DNA of 64,000 nucleotides from Rhizobium ruizarguesonis (GTDB lineage: Bacteria; Pseudomonadota; Alphaproteobacteria; Rhizobiales; Rhizobiaceae), in the NCBI RefSeq assembly GCF_012349115.1, contig NZ_PQIG01000078.1:186001-250000 (forward strand), written 5' to 3'. Positions 14,746-23,744 of this stretch are shown here, piece by piece. Position 1 is the stretch's first letter. Every line of letters begins with the position of its first letter. Under the pieces are notes generated by a model. The model saw only the letters and a program-made list of their open reading frames with translations, was not told where the DNA came from and made no database searches. A program made the position numbers and the translations under genes.

Positions 14746-17268
14746 TCAAGAGTAGAACGGCCCGTCAGTGCCGGCGCCGGAGGCTGCACTGTCGTGGGTG
14801 AGGATCGGGTGCGGCTGATCGTGGGTGAAGGGCCTCGCCTCGCCGCCGATCGAAAGACCGTCGACATAGGAGAGGTCGATCGCCGGGCCGCCGGGCGGCG
14901 TCAGGGAGAGACGCCGAAGCCCGGGATCGAAGGAAACTTTCGTCTGGCGCAGGCGTTCGATGAACGCCTTGAAGGCGTCACCATTGCCGCATCCGACGAT
15001 ACCAGCCCAACCGGAAAGCGGCCCGTAGGAGCGCGCCTCGCGGCCGGCGGTCGGGCCGTCGGTGATCAACTCGAGGCCGTTCGACGCCCAGAGGGCGGAA
15101 AATCCCCTGCCCGATCGCGCGATGAGCCACTTGTCTTCGGTAATAAGATCGTCCAGGCCGTCGCGGCCGATGTAGGCGTGCGTCCATGCGTGCCGTGCGT
15201 CGCTTGTGTCCTCGATCAGCAGGGCGACGTCGCGATGCTGGGCAACGCGCGGCAGGATGCCGTTGCCGGCCCAATAGGACGGCCTTTGATTGCCCCAGGG
15301 ATCGTCCTCACCGGGATGATTGACCCATAGCCTCGCCATCGGGTGGCCGGCCAGCCTGATGTCGAGGACATGCTGCTGGTGCCCCTTCTGGCCGGTCTTG
15401 TGATCGACGACCGTCGAAAGCTGCGCCGCCTCATTCTTGAACAGCACGAGTCTTCCGCTCTCGAGCCCCTGGCTGTAACGCGCCTCGATGCTTCTTGCCC
15501 GGGTGAGCGCCGCAAGCTCGGCCAGATCGGCGGGCGGCTCGTAACCGCCGGCGCAGAACATGGTCAATGCCGCGACACCGTTGTTCAGCCAGCCGGTTCC
15601 GAAGGCGACCTGGGCGAAGGGCGCAAGCTCGGTCAGCGGGCCGGCGCGCAGTTCTTTGTCGTAGGCGCGGCCCTGCGATCCGGCCGGAACGCCTGCGAGC
15701 GCATGAAGGGCGATCATCCGGAAGATGAGATCGATCTGGGCGCGGGCGCGGGCTGACATCGCCGTCTCGGCCCAGCGCTCCAGCGCCAGCAGACCGATGA
15801 AGTCGATCGGGTAATAGGCCGCTGAGTTCCACTCCGCCAACCCGTGGGCTTCGACGCTGTCGAACCAGCGCCCGAGCCGCTCGCCGGCGATTTCCGCTTG
15901 CTGCCGTCCCGTCCTGCCCGAGGCTGAAAACACTTCGTCGGGCAAAAGAAGTCCCGCCAGCAACTGGCTCGTGTGAAAGCAGAGCACATGGTTCTCGCTC
16001 CAGAACCACATCGCGTCGTTGCCCGGCTCGTCGACCCAGTAACGGTAGGAGCGAACGGAATGCCGAATGCGATCGACCACGGCGTCGGGCATCTGCTCGG
16101 CATAGGCGCCGAGCAGCCACAACAGCGGCACCATGATGAAATCCGAGCAATCCTCCCGCGCATCGATGGAGGCGAGCGTCGCCTCGATGATGCGGTCGAA
16201 GCTTTCCTGGTCGTGGTGACCGGTTTCCATCATGGCGATCAGGCGCCCGACGCGGTTGGCGCCGAAGCGGGCGCTGTATTCCAACGCCTGCCGCTTGCGG
16301 GCGGCAAGCGACGTCTCTGATGGCAACGGCGAAATGCTGCTCATGAAGCCGGCGTCGATAACGCGCGTGACCGAACCCGGGCCGCTGCCGATCGTCATAT
16401 GCACGCCGTGATAACCGTCCGGAATGCCGCAGATATCGTCGGCCGTGAGGCTGCCCCGATGGGCCTTGAGCGTCAGTCGGGAATGCGCGAGAACGGGCCG
16501 CTCGTGACCATGGCCGACGACCTTGATCTCCACAGGCAGATCGCGTTCGGGCGCCGTGCCGAAGATGATCTCCAGCGGCTGGTTGACGAAGACGTCGCGG
16601 GCCGGACGCACGCCGCGCGCAAGGGCTTCTAGCTCGCGGACCTCATCCTGATCAAGCGATACAGGCAGCAGCACGCAGAGCGGCTCGCCGTCCAGCATCT
16701 CGAGCTCGAAGAACCACGTCGTGTCGCGCTCGGCGAGGTCTTCGGTATGGACGAGAATCTGGTTGTCGCCGGCTTTCAGCGGCAGGCTGATGTCGGTTGC
16801 GCTCTCGACGTTGCGCTTGAAGGGTTCGAAGCGCACTTCCTCCTGTCCGTTGACCCATATGCGAACGCCGCCGCAGGTCTTCAGCTTGAGATTGAGCGTT
16901 CGCGCGGTCTCCGTCCTGAACGTGCCCTTCAGCCATCGCCTGAGGTGCGTCGGCACGTGCCAGAAGCCGGTGAACTCGACGCGGCGGTTCGAGCCGGGAA
17001 GATTGAGGCTTTCGGCCGGCCAGGCGGTGTCGGGCAGCAGCGGCCGCCCCACCATGGTCGACCAGAAGGCCTTGCGGCAGGGCAGGTCGCCGACATCGAC
17101 GAAACCGTTGATGAAACGATAGTTCACGCGGTCTTCGGCCGGCGCAGGCTCGCCGGGAAAATAGCTCGCGATGAGGCCGGAAACGGCCCATGCCGTGATC
17201 GTCTGGCCCTCGGCCACGCTGTAGGCTGGCGCCATATCGTCCCGCTGCTTGATGCATTCCGTTTTCAC
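14746..17268 (-). CDS. Large predicted carbohydrate-active protein of unassigned family
   Basis: An 840-residue protein, first gene of the rhamnogalacturonan operon. The GTG at 17268 has a perfect AGGAGG at 5-7 bases, so the open extension to 17286 is ignored. Residues about 60-220 look like a beta-sandwich (LNLKLKTCGGVRIWVNGQEE and a GDNQILVHTEDLAERDTTWF stretch), similar in style to galactose-binding or rhamnosidase accessory domains. Residues about 320-600 are helical with repeated Trp/His/Tyr-rich turns (MWFWSENHVLCFHTSQLLAG, then AEWNSAAYYPID), typical of (alpha/alpha)-toroid lyases and hydrolases. The tail is beta-rich. There is no signal peptide. I cannot name a CAZy family; by context it acts on imported pectic oligosaccharides. 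Confidence 0.85.
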   Translation of the reverse strand: MKTECIKQRDDMAPAYSVAEGQTITAWAVSGLIASYFPGEPAPAEDRVNYRFINGFVDVGDLPCRKAFWSTMVGRPLLPDTAWPAESLNLPGSNRRVEFTGFWHVPTHLRRWLKGTFRTETARTLNLKLKTCGGVRIWVNGQEEVRFEPFKRNVESATDISLPLKAGDNQILVHTEDLAERDTTWFFELEMLDGEPLCVLLPVSLDQDEVRELEALARGVRPARDVFVNQPLEIIFGTAPERDLPVEIKVVGHGHERPVLAHSRLTLKAHRGSLTADDICGIPDGYHGVHMTIGSGPGSVTRVIDAGFMSSISPLPSETSLAARKRQALEYSARFGANRVGRLIAMMETGHHDQESFDRIIEATLASIDAREDCSDFIMVPLLWLLGAYAEQMPDAVVDRIRHSVRSYRYWVDEPGNDAMWFWSENHVLCFHTSQLLAGLLLPDEVFSASGRTGRQQAEIAGERLGRWFDSVEAHGLAEWNSAAYYPIDFIGLLALERWAETAMSARARAQIDLIFRMIALHALAGVPAGSQGRAYDKELRAGPLTELAPFAQVAFGTGWLNNGVAALTMFCAGGYEPPADLAELAALTRARSIEARYSQGLESGRLVLFKNEAAQLSTVVDHKTGQKGHQQHVLDIRLAGHPMARLWVNHPGEDDPWGNQRPSYWAGNGILPRVAQHRDVALLIEDTSDARHAWTHAYIGRDGLDDLITEDKWLIARSGRGFSALWASNGLELITDGPTAGREARSYGPLSGWAGIVGCGNGDAFKAFIERLRQTKVSFDPGLRRLSLTPPGGPAIDLSYVDGLSIGGEARPFTHDQPHPILTHDSAASGAGTDGPFYS

Positions 17269-17290
17269 AGACCGCCTCCTCCGCAATCCT

Positions 17291-17306
17291 ATGAAAATAT
17301 TTTCAT
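17291..17306. promoter_or_regulatory. Perfect palindromic operator ATGAAAAT-ATTTTCAT (copy 1)
   Basis: A 16-bp perfect palindrome 23 bases upstream of the 840-residue gene's GTG. A near-identical copy lies 125 bases away at 17431-17446, next to the divergent binding-protein gene. The form resembles LacI-family operators, which often read TGAAAA-NN-TTTTCA. It would give coordinated repression of both arms of the divergent locus. The cognate regulator is not adjacent. Confidence 0.65.
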
Positions 17307-17371
17307 TAGGTCTTTGTGCGCGCTATTTTTGCAAATTGCCCAAAAACATCGCTATTGCCCCAGAAAATAGC

Positions 17372-17399
17372 TTGACGGAACGAATGTCAAGTATATGAA
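17372..17399 (+). promoter_or_regulatory. Candidate sigma-70-type promoter of the binding-protein gene
   Basis: TTGACG (17372-17377), 16 bases, TATGAA (17394-17399). The -35 box is also one arm of CTTGAC-N9-GTCAAG (17371-17391). The operator copy at 17431-17446 lies about 25-30 bases downstream of the expected start point. Confidence 0.4.
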
Positions 17400-17430
17400 A
17401 TTCATTTATCGATGGCTGACGCCGCGGTTG

Positions 17431-17446
17431 ATGAAAATGTTTTCAT
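17431..17446. promoter_or_regulatory. Palindromic operator ATGAAAA-TG-TTTTCAT (copy 2)
   Basis: Seven-base arms around TG, matching copy 1 at 17291-17306 in 15 of 16 positions. It ends one base before the GGGAGG ribosome-binding site of the binding-protein gene, so a bound protein would block the start of the transcript. Confidence 0.65.
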
Positions 17447-17458
17447 GGGAGGATGAAA

Positions 17459-18742
17459 ATGAAAACCTATCTCTCAGGAGCCCTCGCACTGGCGCTGGCT
17501 ACCGTTTCTTTCGCATGGGCCGGCGCGGCCATGGCGGAAACCAAGACGATCACCTTTCTGTTCACCGACGACGACCAGGCTTACGTCGAGCGGATGGAAG
17601 CGCTCAGCAAAGAATTCGAGACGGCGCATCCCGACGTCAAGGTCAATTTCGTCTCGTCGGGTTATGATGCGGTCGCCAAGCAGCTACCAGTACAGCTTGC
17701 CGTCGGCGAAGGCCCTGACATCGCCAAGATCACCGACTGGCAGCTTGCGCCTTATTACCTCGACATGCGTCCTTACATGAAGGACCCGGACGGTTTCGCC
17801 AAGCTGCACGGCGACAGTCTGAACACGCTTCGCTTCCCCGGCGTCAACGATCCGCAGTCGATCAACGGCTATATCGCCTCGCAGACCTTCAACCTGCCCT
17901 TCGTCAACAAGACGCTGTTCGAACAGGCCGGCGAACCGCTTCCCAAGCCCACCGCCACGTTGAAGGAAATCGTCGAAGCCTCGGCGCGCGTCGCCAAGGC
18001 GACCGGCGCTCAGATCCCCTTCACGATGGACCGCTCGGGCCACCGCTTTTCCGGCGCGGCATTCTCCTACGGCTCGAACTACGTCAAGGACGGCAAGTTC
18101 TTCTTCCCCGACGATGCCGCCAAGCGTTATGTCACGGATCTCTACGGCTGGACGAAGGACGGCTCCTTCCCGAAGGAAATGTGGGGTGCTGCCGGCGGAA
18201 CCCAGTACAAGAACATGGGTGACGAGTTCGTCAACGGCAACGTCGTGACCTATCTCGCCGGCAACTGGATGGTCAATCCGTTCCAGAAGAAGATCGGCGA
18301 CGCCTTCGACTGGACGGCGATCAGCGCGCCGTGCGGCGATGCCGGCTGCTATGCGATGCCGGGCGGCACCGCGATCGTCGGCTTCAAGCGCACCAAGTCT
18401 CCGGAGGCCGTGGCCGCGTTCATCGAGTTCCTCGGCTCTGAAAAAGTCCAGCGTGAAATCGCTGAAAACTACGTCATCCTGACGGGCGCCGACATCAAGG
18501 ACCCGCAATACAAGCTCGAGAGCAAGAATGCCAAGGAAGCGATGGCCGTCTTCCTCGGAAGCCGCAATAGCGTGCCGCAGGCAGCCCGGGACCTGGAACG
18601 TCTCAAAGGATCCTCCGCCATCTATCAGCTCATCGTCCAGAGGATGAGCCAGCTGATCGTCGGCGAGCTTTCCATCGACGAGACCTTCAAGGCAATGAGT
18701 GCCGACGTCGACAAGGTCAACGAGGCGCTCGCCGCCAAGTAA
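17459..18742 (+). CDS. Sugar ABC transporter substrate-binding protein (CUT1)
   Basis: A 427-residue extracytoplasmic solute-binding protein for the importer at 9.1-12.3 kb. I use the second ATG (17459), because GGGAGG directly abuts the first ATG (17453) but stands six bases from the second. The signal peptide is MKTYLSGALALALATVSFAWAGAAMA, cleaved after AMA. The mature protein has the SBP_bac_1 pattern: an early ITFLFTDDDQAYVERMEALS helix, VAVGEGPDIAKI-like binding-site region, and a C-terminal helical lobe. It is divergent from the enzyme/permease operon and shares the paired operators, and is followed by a strong terminator, so it is monocistronic and probably highly expressed. Confidence 0.93.
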   Translation: MKTYLSGALALALATVSFAWAGAAMAETKTITFLFTDDDQAYVERMEALSKEFETAHPDVKVNFVSSGYDAVAKQLPVQLAVGEGPDIAKITDWQLAPYYLDMRPYMKDPDGFAKLHGDSLNTLRFPGVNDPQSINGYIASQTFNLPFVNKTLFEQAGEPLPKPTATLKEIVEASARVAKATGAQIPFTMDRSGHRFSGAAFSYGSNYVKDGKFFFPDDAAKRYVTDLYGWTKDGSFPKEMWGAAGGTQYKNMGDEFVNGNVVTYLAGNWMVNPFQKKIGDAFDWTAISAPCGDAGCYAMPGGTAIVGFKRTKSPEAVAAFIEFLGSEKVQREIAENYVILTGADIKDPQYKLESKNAKEAMAVFLGSRNSVPQAARDLERLKGSSAIYQLIVQRMSQLIVGELSIDETFKAMSADVDKVNEALAAK

Positions 18743-18780
18743 CCGGTCACGCGTTGTCCCGCATAATGCGCGCATGCAGC

Positions 18781-18816
18781 AGCCACGGCCTCGCAACAGG
18801 GCCGTGGCTTTTTCTT
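18781..18816 (+). terminator. Strong intrinsic terminator after the binding-protein gene
   Basis: Perfect 10-bp stem AGCCACGGCC / GGCCGTGGCT with a nine-base loop, followed by TTTTTCTTT. Confidence 0.9.
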
Positions 18817-19124
18817 TCCCCACGGACACTTCGACCAGTTTCGAATTGTCGATGGCAACGCCGGAGATCTACCGATGCGGATGCGCGGTCTATCGCGGGT
18901 CATCTGTGGCAAAGCCGTCATGGAGCCGCTGACGCGGCGTGCGACTGAACGAATGCCGTGCCTTCACACCCGATGGCGAAGGCATGGTGACACGCGGTTC
19001 GGGAGAGGCTATAGGCGTTGTCGGCCTTCGCCGGCTCGCAGGCGCCATGGTCAATTCACACATGCCGGCAACCCGGTTACATCAGGCGACTCAGCGACTG
19101 TCGACCGTATAGAGGTGCATTTCC
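18817..19124. other. Intergenic region without a supported gene
   Basis: 308 bases between the terminator and the DUF3422 gene. Plus-strand open frames here run into the DUF3422 gene in the wrong frame and have no ribosome-binding site. The promoter of the downstream gene must lie here, but I see no strong hexamers. Confidence 0.4.
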
Positions 19125-20387
19125 ATGCCGATGGGCTCCGAGCATCCGCTGCGAAGGGAACTTCACAACGAGCTCCACGCGCGGCCGTCGCTTTACTTCG
19201 ATGGCGACACGGATGTGTGGCACGTCGCCATCGTCGGCGAGAATGCCCCTCCTCAGATACCAAATTCTCTGACGGGACTGGAGGACGTCTCCACGACCCG
19301 CGAGGGCAACCACGGCATCGGCCGCATCGGCGACGGCCGGCTGAAGTGGGAGGCGCATACCGAGTTCCTGACCCTGACCTTCGTCGTTCCGGCGTCGGCC
19401 GAACCCGGCAGCAATCCGCCTGAAGCCTTTCAGGCCTGCTGCCGCCAGATCGACGGGAAGGTCATCGCGGCCGTCCGGGTGCTGGTGCGCGACGAGAAGG
19501 ACGGGCAGCGTCCAGAAAAACCAAAGCTCGATTATGTCGCCTCGCAAGTCGGCGGCGGCGATGCGGAAGTGCATTCGAACTTCCGCCTGACCGACAGCGG
19601 CTTCGTCGAGTTCCTGTTCTTCAACCGCAACCTCAATGCCTATCGCACCGGCCGCATGGTCAGGCGTTTCCTGGAAATCGAGACATACCGAATGATGGCG
19701 TTGCTGGCGTTGCCGATGGCGCGCGAGACGGTGTCGAAGCTTTCTGTCTTCGACCGGCGCCTCGACCTGCTGATCGCGCATATGCAGAGTGCGGTCAAGG
19801 TCGACAAAGCCCTGCTTTCCGAGGTCACCAAGCTCTCGTCGGATGTGCTCAACTTCTCAGCTCTCGCTCGCCACCGCTTCGGCGCGACGAAAGCCTATGC
19901 CGAGATCGTCGCAAGCAGAACATCGGAGCTTCGCGAGGTGCGCGTCGAGCAGCGCCAGAGGATCGGCACCTTCATCGACCGGCGGTTTCAACCAGCCGTC
20001 CGCTCGGTCGAAGCCGCCGAACGCCGCCTCGACGAACTGGCCGAACGTGTGAGCCTGGCCGGAGACCTTCTCAGGACGACCGTGCAGGTTCAGCTCGAAG
20101 ATCAGAACGCGTCGCTACTGACCTCGATGGAAGAGAGGGCGCGCATCCAGGTGCATATCCAGCAGGCGGTCGAAGGCTTCTCCGTCATCGCCATCACCTA
20201 CTACACCGTCGGGCTGGCGAAGATCTGCCTGGAAAGCATTTCCGAACTGGGCGTCGACCCGCACATGGCGAAGCTCGCCGTTCTCGGCGCCATCCCGCTC
20301 GTGCTCTTCGCCGTCTGGACGGCAGTTCGTCACGTTCGCAAGAGCATTGCCGGCGCACCGCACAGTCCGGCATCCGGGAGCCATTGA
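19125..20387 (+). CDS. DUF3422 family membrane-anchored protein
   Basis: A 420-residue protein matching the DUF3422 pattern common in alpha-proteobacteria: an N-terminal HPLRRELHNELHARPSLYF motif, a soluble alpha/beta region, a long helical stretch with coiled-coil character (about 215-340), and a C-terminal membrane part (two hydrophobic segments near 345-365 and 380-398, the latter KLAVLGAIPLVLFAVWTAV). AGAGG precedes the ATG. The biochemical function of the family is not established to my knowledge. It is monocistronic between two terminators. Confidence 0.88.
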   Translation: MPMGSEHPLRRELHNELHARPSLYFDGDTDVWHVAIVGENAPPQIPNSLTGLEDVSTTREGNHGIGRIGDGRLKWEAHTEFLTLTFVVPASAEPGSNPPEAFQACCRQIDGKVIAAVRVLVRDEKDGQRPEKPKLDYVASQVGGGDAEVHSNFRLTDSGFVEFLFFNRNLNAYRTGRMVRRFLEIETYRMMALLALPMARETVSKLSVFDRRLDLLIAHMQSAVKVDKALLSEVTKLSSDVLNFSALARHRFGATKAYAEIVASRTSELREVRVEQRQRIGTFIDRRFQPAVRSVEAAERRLDELAERVSLAGDLLRTTVQVQLEDQNASLLTSMEERARIQVHIQQAVEGFSVIAITYYTVGLAKICLESISELGVDPHMAKLAVLGAIPLVLFAVWTAVRHVRKSIAGAPHSPASGSH

Positions 20388-20407
20388 CGCCACACCAGAC
20401 ATGCGCT

Positions 20408-20436
20408 CGCCGCCGCCCTTTCGGGCGGCGGCGTTT
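20408..20436. terminator. Bidirectional terminator between convergent DUF3422 and chemoreceptor genes
   Basis: Perfect 11-bp stem CGCCGCCGCCC / GGGCGGCGGCG with a four-base loop, followed by TTTGCT on the plus strand. It lies between two convergent stops. Confidence 0.8.
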
Positions 20437-20453
20437 GCTCGATCGACAGAATG

Positions 20454-22601
20454 TCAGGATGCCAACGCGTAGTGCCGATGCTCCGATGCCCGGCCGCTGC
20501 TCGTCCTGAAGCGCCGCAGCAGCTCTGCAAGGCTTTCGGTTTCATGCGTCAGGCTCTGGGCGGCGGCCGTGGTCTCTTCGACCATCGCGGCGTTCTGCTG
20601 CGTCACCTTATCCATCTGGTCGCCGGCGGCCGAGACCTCGCGCAGGCTCGTCGCCTGCTCGCGGGCAGCAACGGCGATCTCGGCCACGGTCGCATTCATG
20701 GCGGTCACCTGCTCGACGATCTGTTCGAGCGAGAGGCCGGATTCGCCCACCAGTTGGACGCCGGTCTTGACCTGCGCCGAGGAGGTGGAGATCAGTTGCT
20801 TGATCTCCCTTGCCGCGTTGGCGGAGCGCTGGGCGAGCTCGCGGACTTCCTGGGCGACGACCGCAAAGCCCTTGCCTGCTTCGCCGGCGCGCGCCGCTTC
20901 CACGCCGGCATTCAGCGCCAGCAGGTTGGTCTGGAAGGCGATCTCATCGATGACGCTGATGATGTTGCCGATCTTGGACGACGAATTTTGAATTTCCGTC
21001 ATCGCATCGATGGCGCGGGCAACGATCTCGCCGCCCTTTTCGGCATTGGTGCGGGCGGTTGCCACGACGCCCTGGGCGCGGCTTGCGCCCTCAGCCGTTC
21101 CATTGACGCCGCGGGTCACCTCACCCAGCGCCGCGACGGTTTCTTCAAGCGAGGCGGCCTGCTGCTCGGTGCGGCGAGCGAGATCGTTGGACGCGGTGGA
21201 GATTTCCGCAAGGCCGGACCGGATGGTGGCGACCGCGCGAATGACGGAGTCGACCGCCTCTTCGAGGCTCGCGACCGAATTGTTGAAATGATCCCGGATC
21301 CTGACATAGCGATGGTCGACTTCGCCGACGCGGACGGTGAGATCGCCCTTCGACAGCGCGTCCAGCCCCACCGAAATCTGGCGGAAGGCATGTTCCATCA
21401 CCTGCGCGTCGCTGAGCCGCTCGGCCTCCTGGCGCAGCCGCTCTTCTTCGGCCGCCAGGCGGGCGCGTTCGGCATTGGCTTCCGCGATCAGCTTGGCGCG
21501 CCCCGTTTCCTGGAAAACCTTCAGCGAACGCGCCATGGCCCCCAGTTCGTGGCGGTGCTCGACGCCCGTTATCACGATTCTTTCCTCACCACGGGCAAGC
21601 TGCTCCATGGACTGGGCCATGTTGCGCACCGCCGAGGAAATCAGCCGGCCGACGAAATAGGAAAGCACGAGGCCGATGACGATCAAGAGACCGCTGATGA
21701 GCAGCGTCGCGCTGGTCGCGGAGGCAACCGTTGCGTCGACCGAACCGTCGAGGTTCTTCTGCGCGCCGGTCACCGCCGCCTGAAGATCCCTGAACTCGCC
21801 TGATATCTTCGGCGCCAGCACATTCAGCTGCGTCTGGCGGATATTGCCGGAAGCCTGCAGCACCTCCTTCATGTCGCCGAGACGGGCGGTGTAGTTCTGC
21901 ATCAGCTGGCCGGCGCCCATCAGGCGCTTCTTCTGCAGCTCGTTCTTTGCGGCCTTGGCGGCGGCGTCGTTGAGCGCCACCGCTTCGGCGAGTGCTGCCT
22001 GCGCCGTGTCATAGGCGGCAAAATCGTTGGAATGCACGAAGCGTTCGGAGAAGTAGAGGCTGCGGTTCAGGGCCTCCAAAGTCGCCGCCGTCATCTGCAG
22101 CAGGGCCACGTCGTTCTGGCGCCAGGCGCTGCGCACGACGTCGTTGAGCGCGATGCTGGTCCAGGGGCCGAATTCGGTGACCTTGGAGATCAGCATGTCG
22201 CGCCGGGCCTGAAGGGAAACGATCTGTTCGAAAGCCTTGCCATAGGCGGTGATCTCCTGACGGATCGCCGCAAGGCCGGACTGCAGGTCCTTGTTGCCGG
22301 CAAAACGCGGGTCGTCCGCCTCGAAGGCCTTCACGCCGGCGCGAAAGCTGTCGACCACAGCCTGAGTCGGCGTCGAGCGGAAGGCTTCCGCCGACATCTG
22401 GATCTCGTTGAGTTGGTCGCTGTAGTCCGAGATGGCGAGACTTTGACCGGCCGTGGCGCGATAAGACGCAAAGATCGAGGCGAGCCCGTTCATGCCGGAG
22501 ATCGCGCTGACCGTGAGCAGGCTCATCAACAGGATCAGCGGCACGAAGCCAGAGGTGATCTGCGCGCGAATGCCGAATTTATTCCAGAAATGCAACATCA
22601 T
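20454..22601 (-). CDS. Methyl-accepting chemotaxis protein
   Basis: A 715-residue transmembrane chemoreceptor. Starts at the ATG-ATG pair 22601/22598 (MMLHFWNKFG), with AGAGGA just upstream. TM1 is about 16-36, followed by a large helical periplasmic domain (about 37-300), TM2 about 305-330, a HAMP region, a helical linker, a second HAMP-like segment, and the MCP signalling hairpin whose tip (IDEIAFQTNLLALNAGVEAA) is essentially invariant. The C-terminus (ASEHRHYALAS) has no obvious CheR/CheB pentapeptide. It begins 13 bases after the stop of an orphan ribose-type binding protein, so the two are probably a sensing pair. Confidence 0.95.
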   Translation of the reverse strand: MMLHFWNKFGIRAQITSGFVPLILLMSLLTVSAISGMNGLASIFASYRATAGQSLAISDYSDQLNEIQMSAEAFRSTPTQAVVDSFRAGVKAFEADDPRFAGNKDLQSGLAAIRQEITAYGKAFEQIVSLQARRDMLISKVTEFGPWTSIALNDVVRSAWRQNDVALLQMTAATLEALNRSLYFSERFVHSNDFAAYDTAQAALAEAVALNDAAAKAAKNELQKKRLMGAGQLMQNYTARLGDMKEVLQASGNIRQTQLNVLAPKISGEFRDLQAAVTGAQKNLDGSVDATVASATSATLLISGLLIVIGLVLSYFVGRLISSAVRNMAQSMEQLARGEERIVITGVEHRHELGAMARSLKVFQETGRAKLIAEANAERARLAAEEERLRQEAERLSDAQVMEHAFRQISVGLDALSKGDLTVRVGEVDHRYVRIRDHFNNSVASLEEAVDSVIRAVATIRSGLAEISTASNDLARRTEQQAASLEETVAALGEVTRGVNGTAEGASRAQGVVATARTNAEKGGEIVARAIDAMTEIQNSSSKIGNIISVIDEIAFQTNLLALNAGVEAARAGEAGKGFAVVAQEVRELAQRSANAAREIKQLISTSSAQVKTGVQLVGESGLSLEQIVEQVTAMNATVAEIAVAAREQATSLREVSAAGDQMDKVTQQNAAMVEETTAAAQSLTHETESLAELLRRFRTSSGRASEHRHYALAS

Positions 22602-22614
22602 AGTCCTCTTATGC

Positions 22615-23544
22615 TCACTGGCTCTTCGGCAGATAGGTGGCAATGTTCTCAGGTGTGACGAGTTCGAAGGGAACGTTGTTTTCGCGCGGCACCTTCTCTT
22701 TGCGGATCAACTTCATGGCGGCGTCGACAGCGGCAGCACCCTGTCCGACGGCGCTCTGGAGAATGGTCACGTCGAGATCGCCGGCTACCATCGCGGCGAG
22801 CGCGTCGTCGGTCGCGTCGACGCCGGCGACGACGACGTCCTTCATCGGGATGCCGGCCTTCTTCATGGCCCGGATCGCGCCGAGCGCCATCTCGTCATTA
22901 TTGGCGATGACTGCATCGAACTTGACGCCGGCCGACAGCCATTCCTGCATCTGCTGGTCGGCATAATCGCTCGACCAATAGGCCGCCTGCCGCTCGACGA
23001 TCTGAAGGCCCTTGCAATCCGGGGTGGCGATGACGTCTGATATATCCTGGGTGCGGGCACGGGCGGCGGCGTGGAAGGGTTCGCCCATCAGCACGACGAT
23101 GCGGCCTTTGCCTTTAAGGAGCGCGCAGACCTGCTTGGTCTCCAGCGTTCCGGATTCCTTCTCGTTGGAGGCGACCACCACCTGATTGTCCGGCAGGTCC
23201 AGCAGGTTGGAAGGAACGTTGTTGATGTACACCAGCGGAATGCCGGCATCTGCCGCCATCTTGGTCATTTGCGGCCCGAGGTCGCCATCGGAGACGGCAA
23301 GAATGATCGCGTCGACCTTGTCGGCAATGAGCTTCTGCACCTGCTGCTTCTGGAGCTCCTTGTCGCCATTGGCATTTTCGGTGACGAGCTTGAGGCCGGA
23401 TATCGTCTGCCCATGCGAGACGACGCCGTTCTGAAGCGCCGTCCTGAATTTGTCGAGACCGGACATCGAAACCCCGATCGTCTCGGCATGGGCAGCAGAG
23501 ATCGATATCGCCAAGGCGATGGATGCAAGCGTGGCGGTTTTCAT
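22615..23544 (-). CDS. Ribose/ChvE-type periplasmic sugar-binding protein without ABC partner
   Basis: A 309-residue Peripla_BP_4 protein. Signal peptide MKTATLASIALAISISAAHA, cleaved at AHA-ET. Two-lobe binding-protein features include the KELQKQQVQKLIADKVDAII stretch, GIPLVYINN, the hinge-region GRIVVLMG, and VIANNDEMALGAIRAMKKAG with the conserved N-N-D/E. No CUT2 permease or ATPase gene is adjacent; the only co-directional neighbour 13 bases downstream is a chemoreceptor. It may therefore present a sugar to that receptor, as ribose-binding protein does with Trg and galactose-binding protein with Trg in enterics (family knowledge). Ligand unknown. Confidence 0.92.
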   Translation of the reverse strand: MKTATLASIALAISISAAHAETIGVSMSGLDKFRTALQNGVVSHGQTISGLKLVTENANGDKELQKQQVQKLIADKVDAIILAVSDGDLGPQMTKMAADAGIPLVYINNVPSNLLDLPDNQVVVASNEKESGTLETKQVCALLKGKGRIVVLMGEPFHAAARARTQDISDVIATPDCKGLQIVERQAAYWSSDYADQQMQEWLSAGVKFDAVIANNDEMALGAIRAMKKAGIPMKDVVVAGVDATDDALAAMVAGDLDVTILQSAVGQGAAAVDAAMKLIRKEKVPRENNVPFELVTPENIATYLPKSQ

Positions 23545-23744
23545 GAATTCCCCTGCACAATTCGGATATGAATGCGTTATTTCAAATTTTGGTTAAATTT
23601 CACTTTTCTTCCGTAAGCAAAAGTTAAGCGCGAGCATATGATCTTGCGGCGGCAGGAGCGCCTTCGTCGGTGGCGATCGACCGGACTTGAAACGCATCAC
23701 ACCAAACTTGATGCAATGCGCTCAAATCTTTGTTCTTATGAAGA

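Noticed and set aside
18875..19423. 182-residue frame ahead of DUF3422
   Set aside because: Runs into the DUF3422 gene out of frame, is Arg-rich and has no ribosome-binding site.
23693..23720. CGCAT...ATGCG hairpin resembling those at 5748-5785 and 9030-9061
   Set aside because: The shared core is only five bases and the arms otherwise differ, so a repeat family is not supported.
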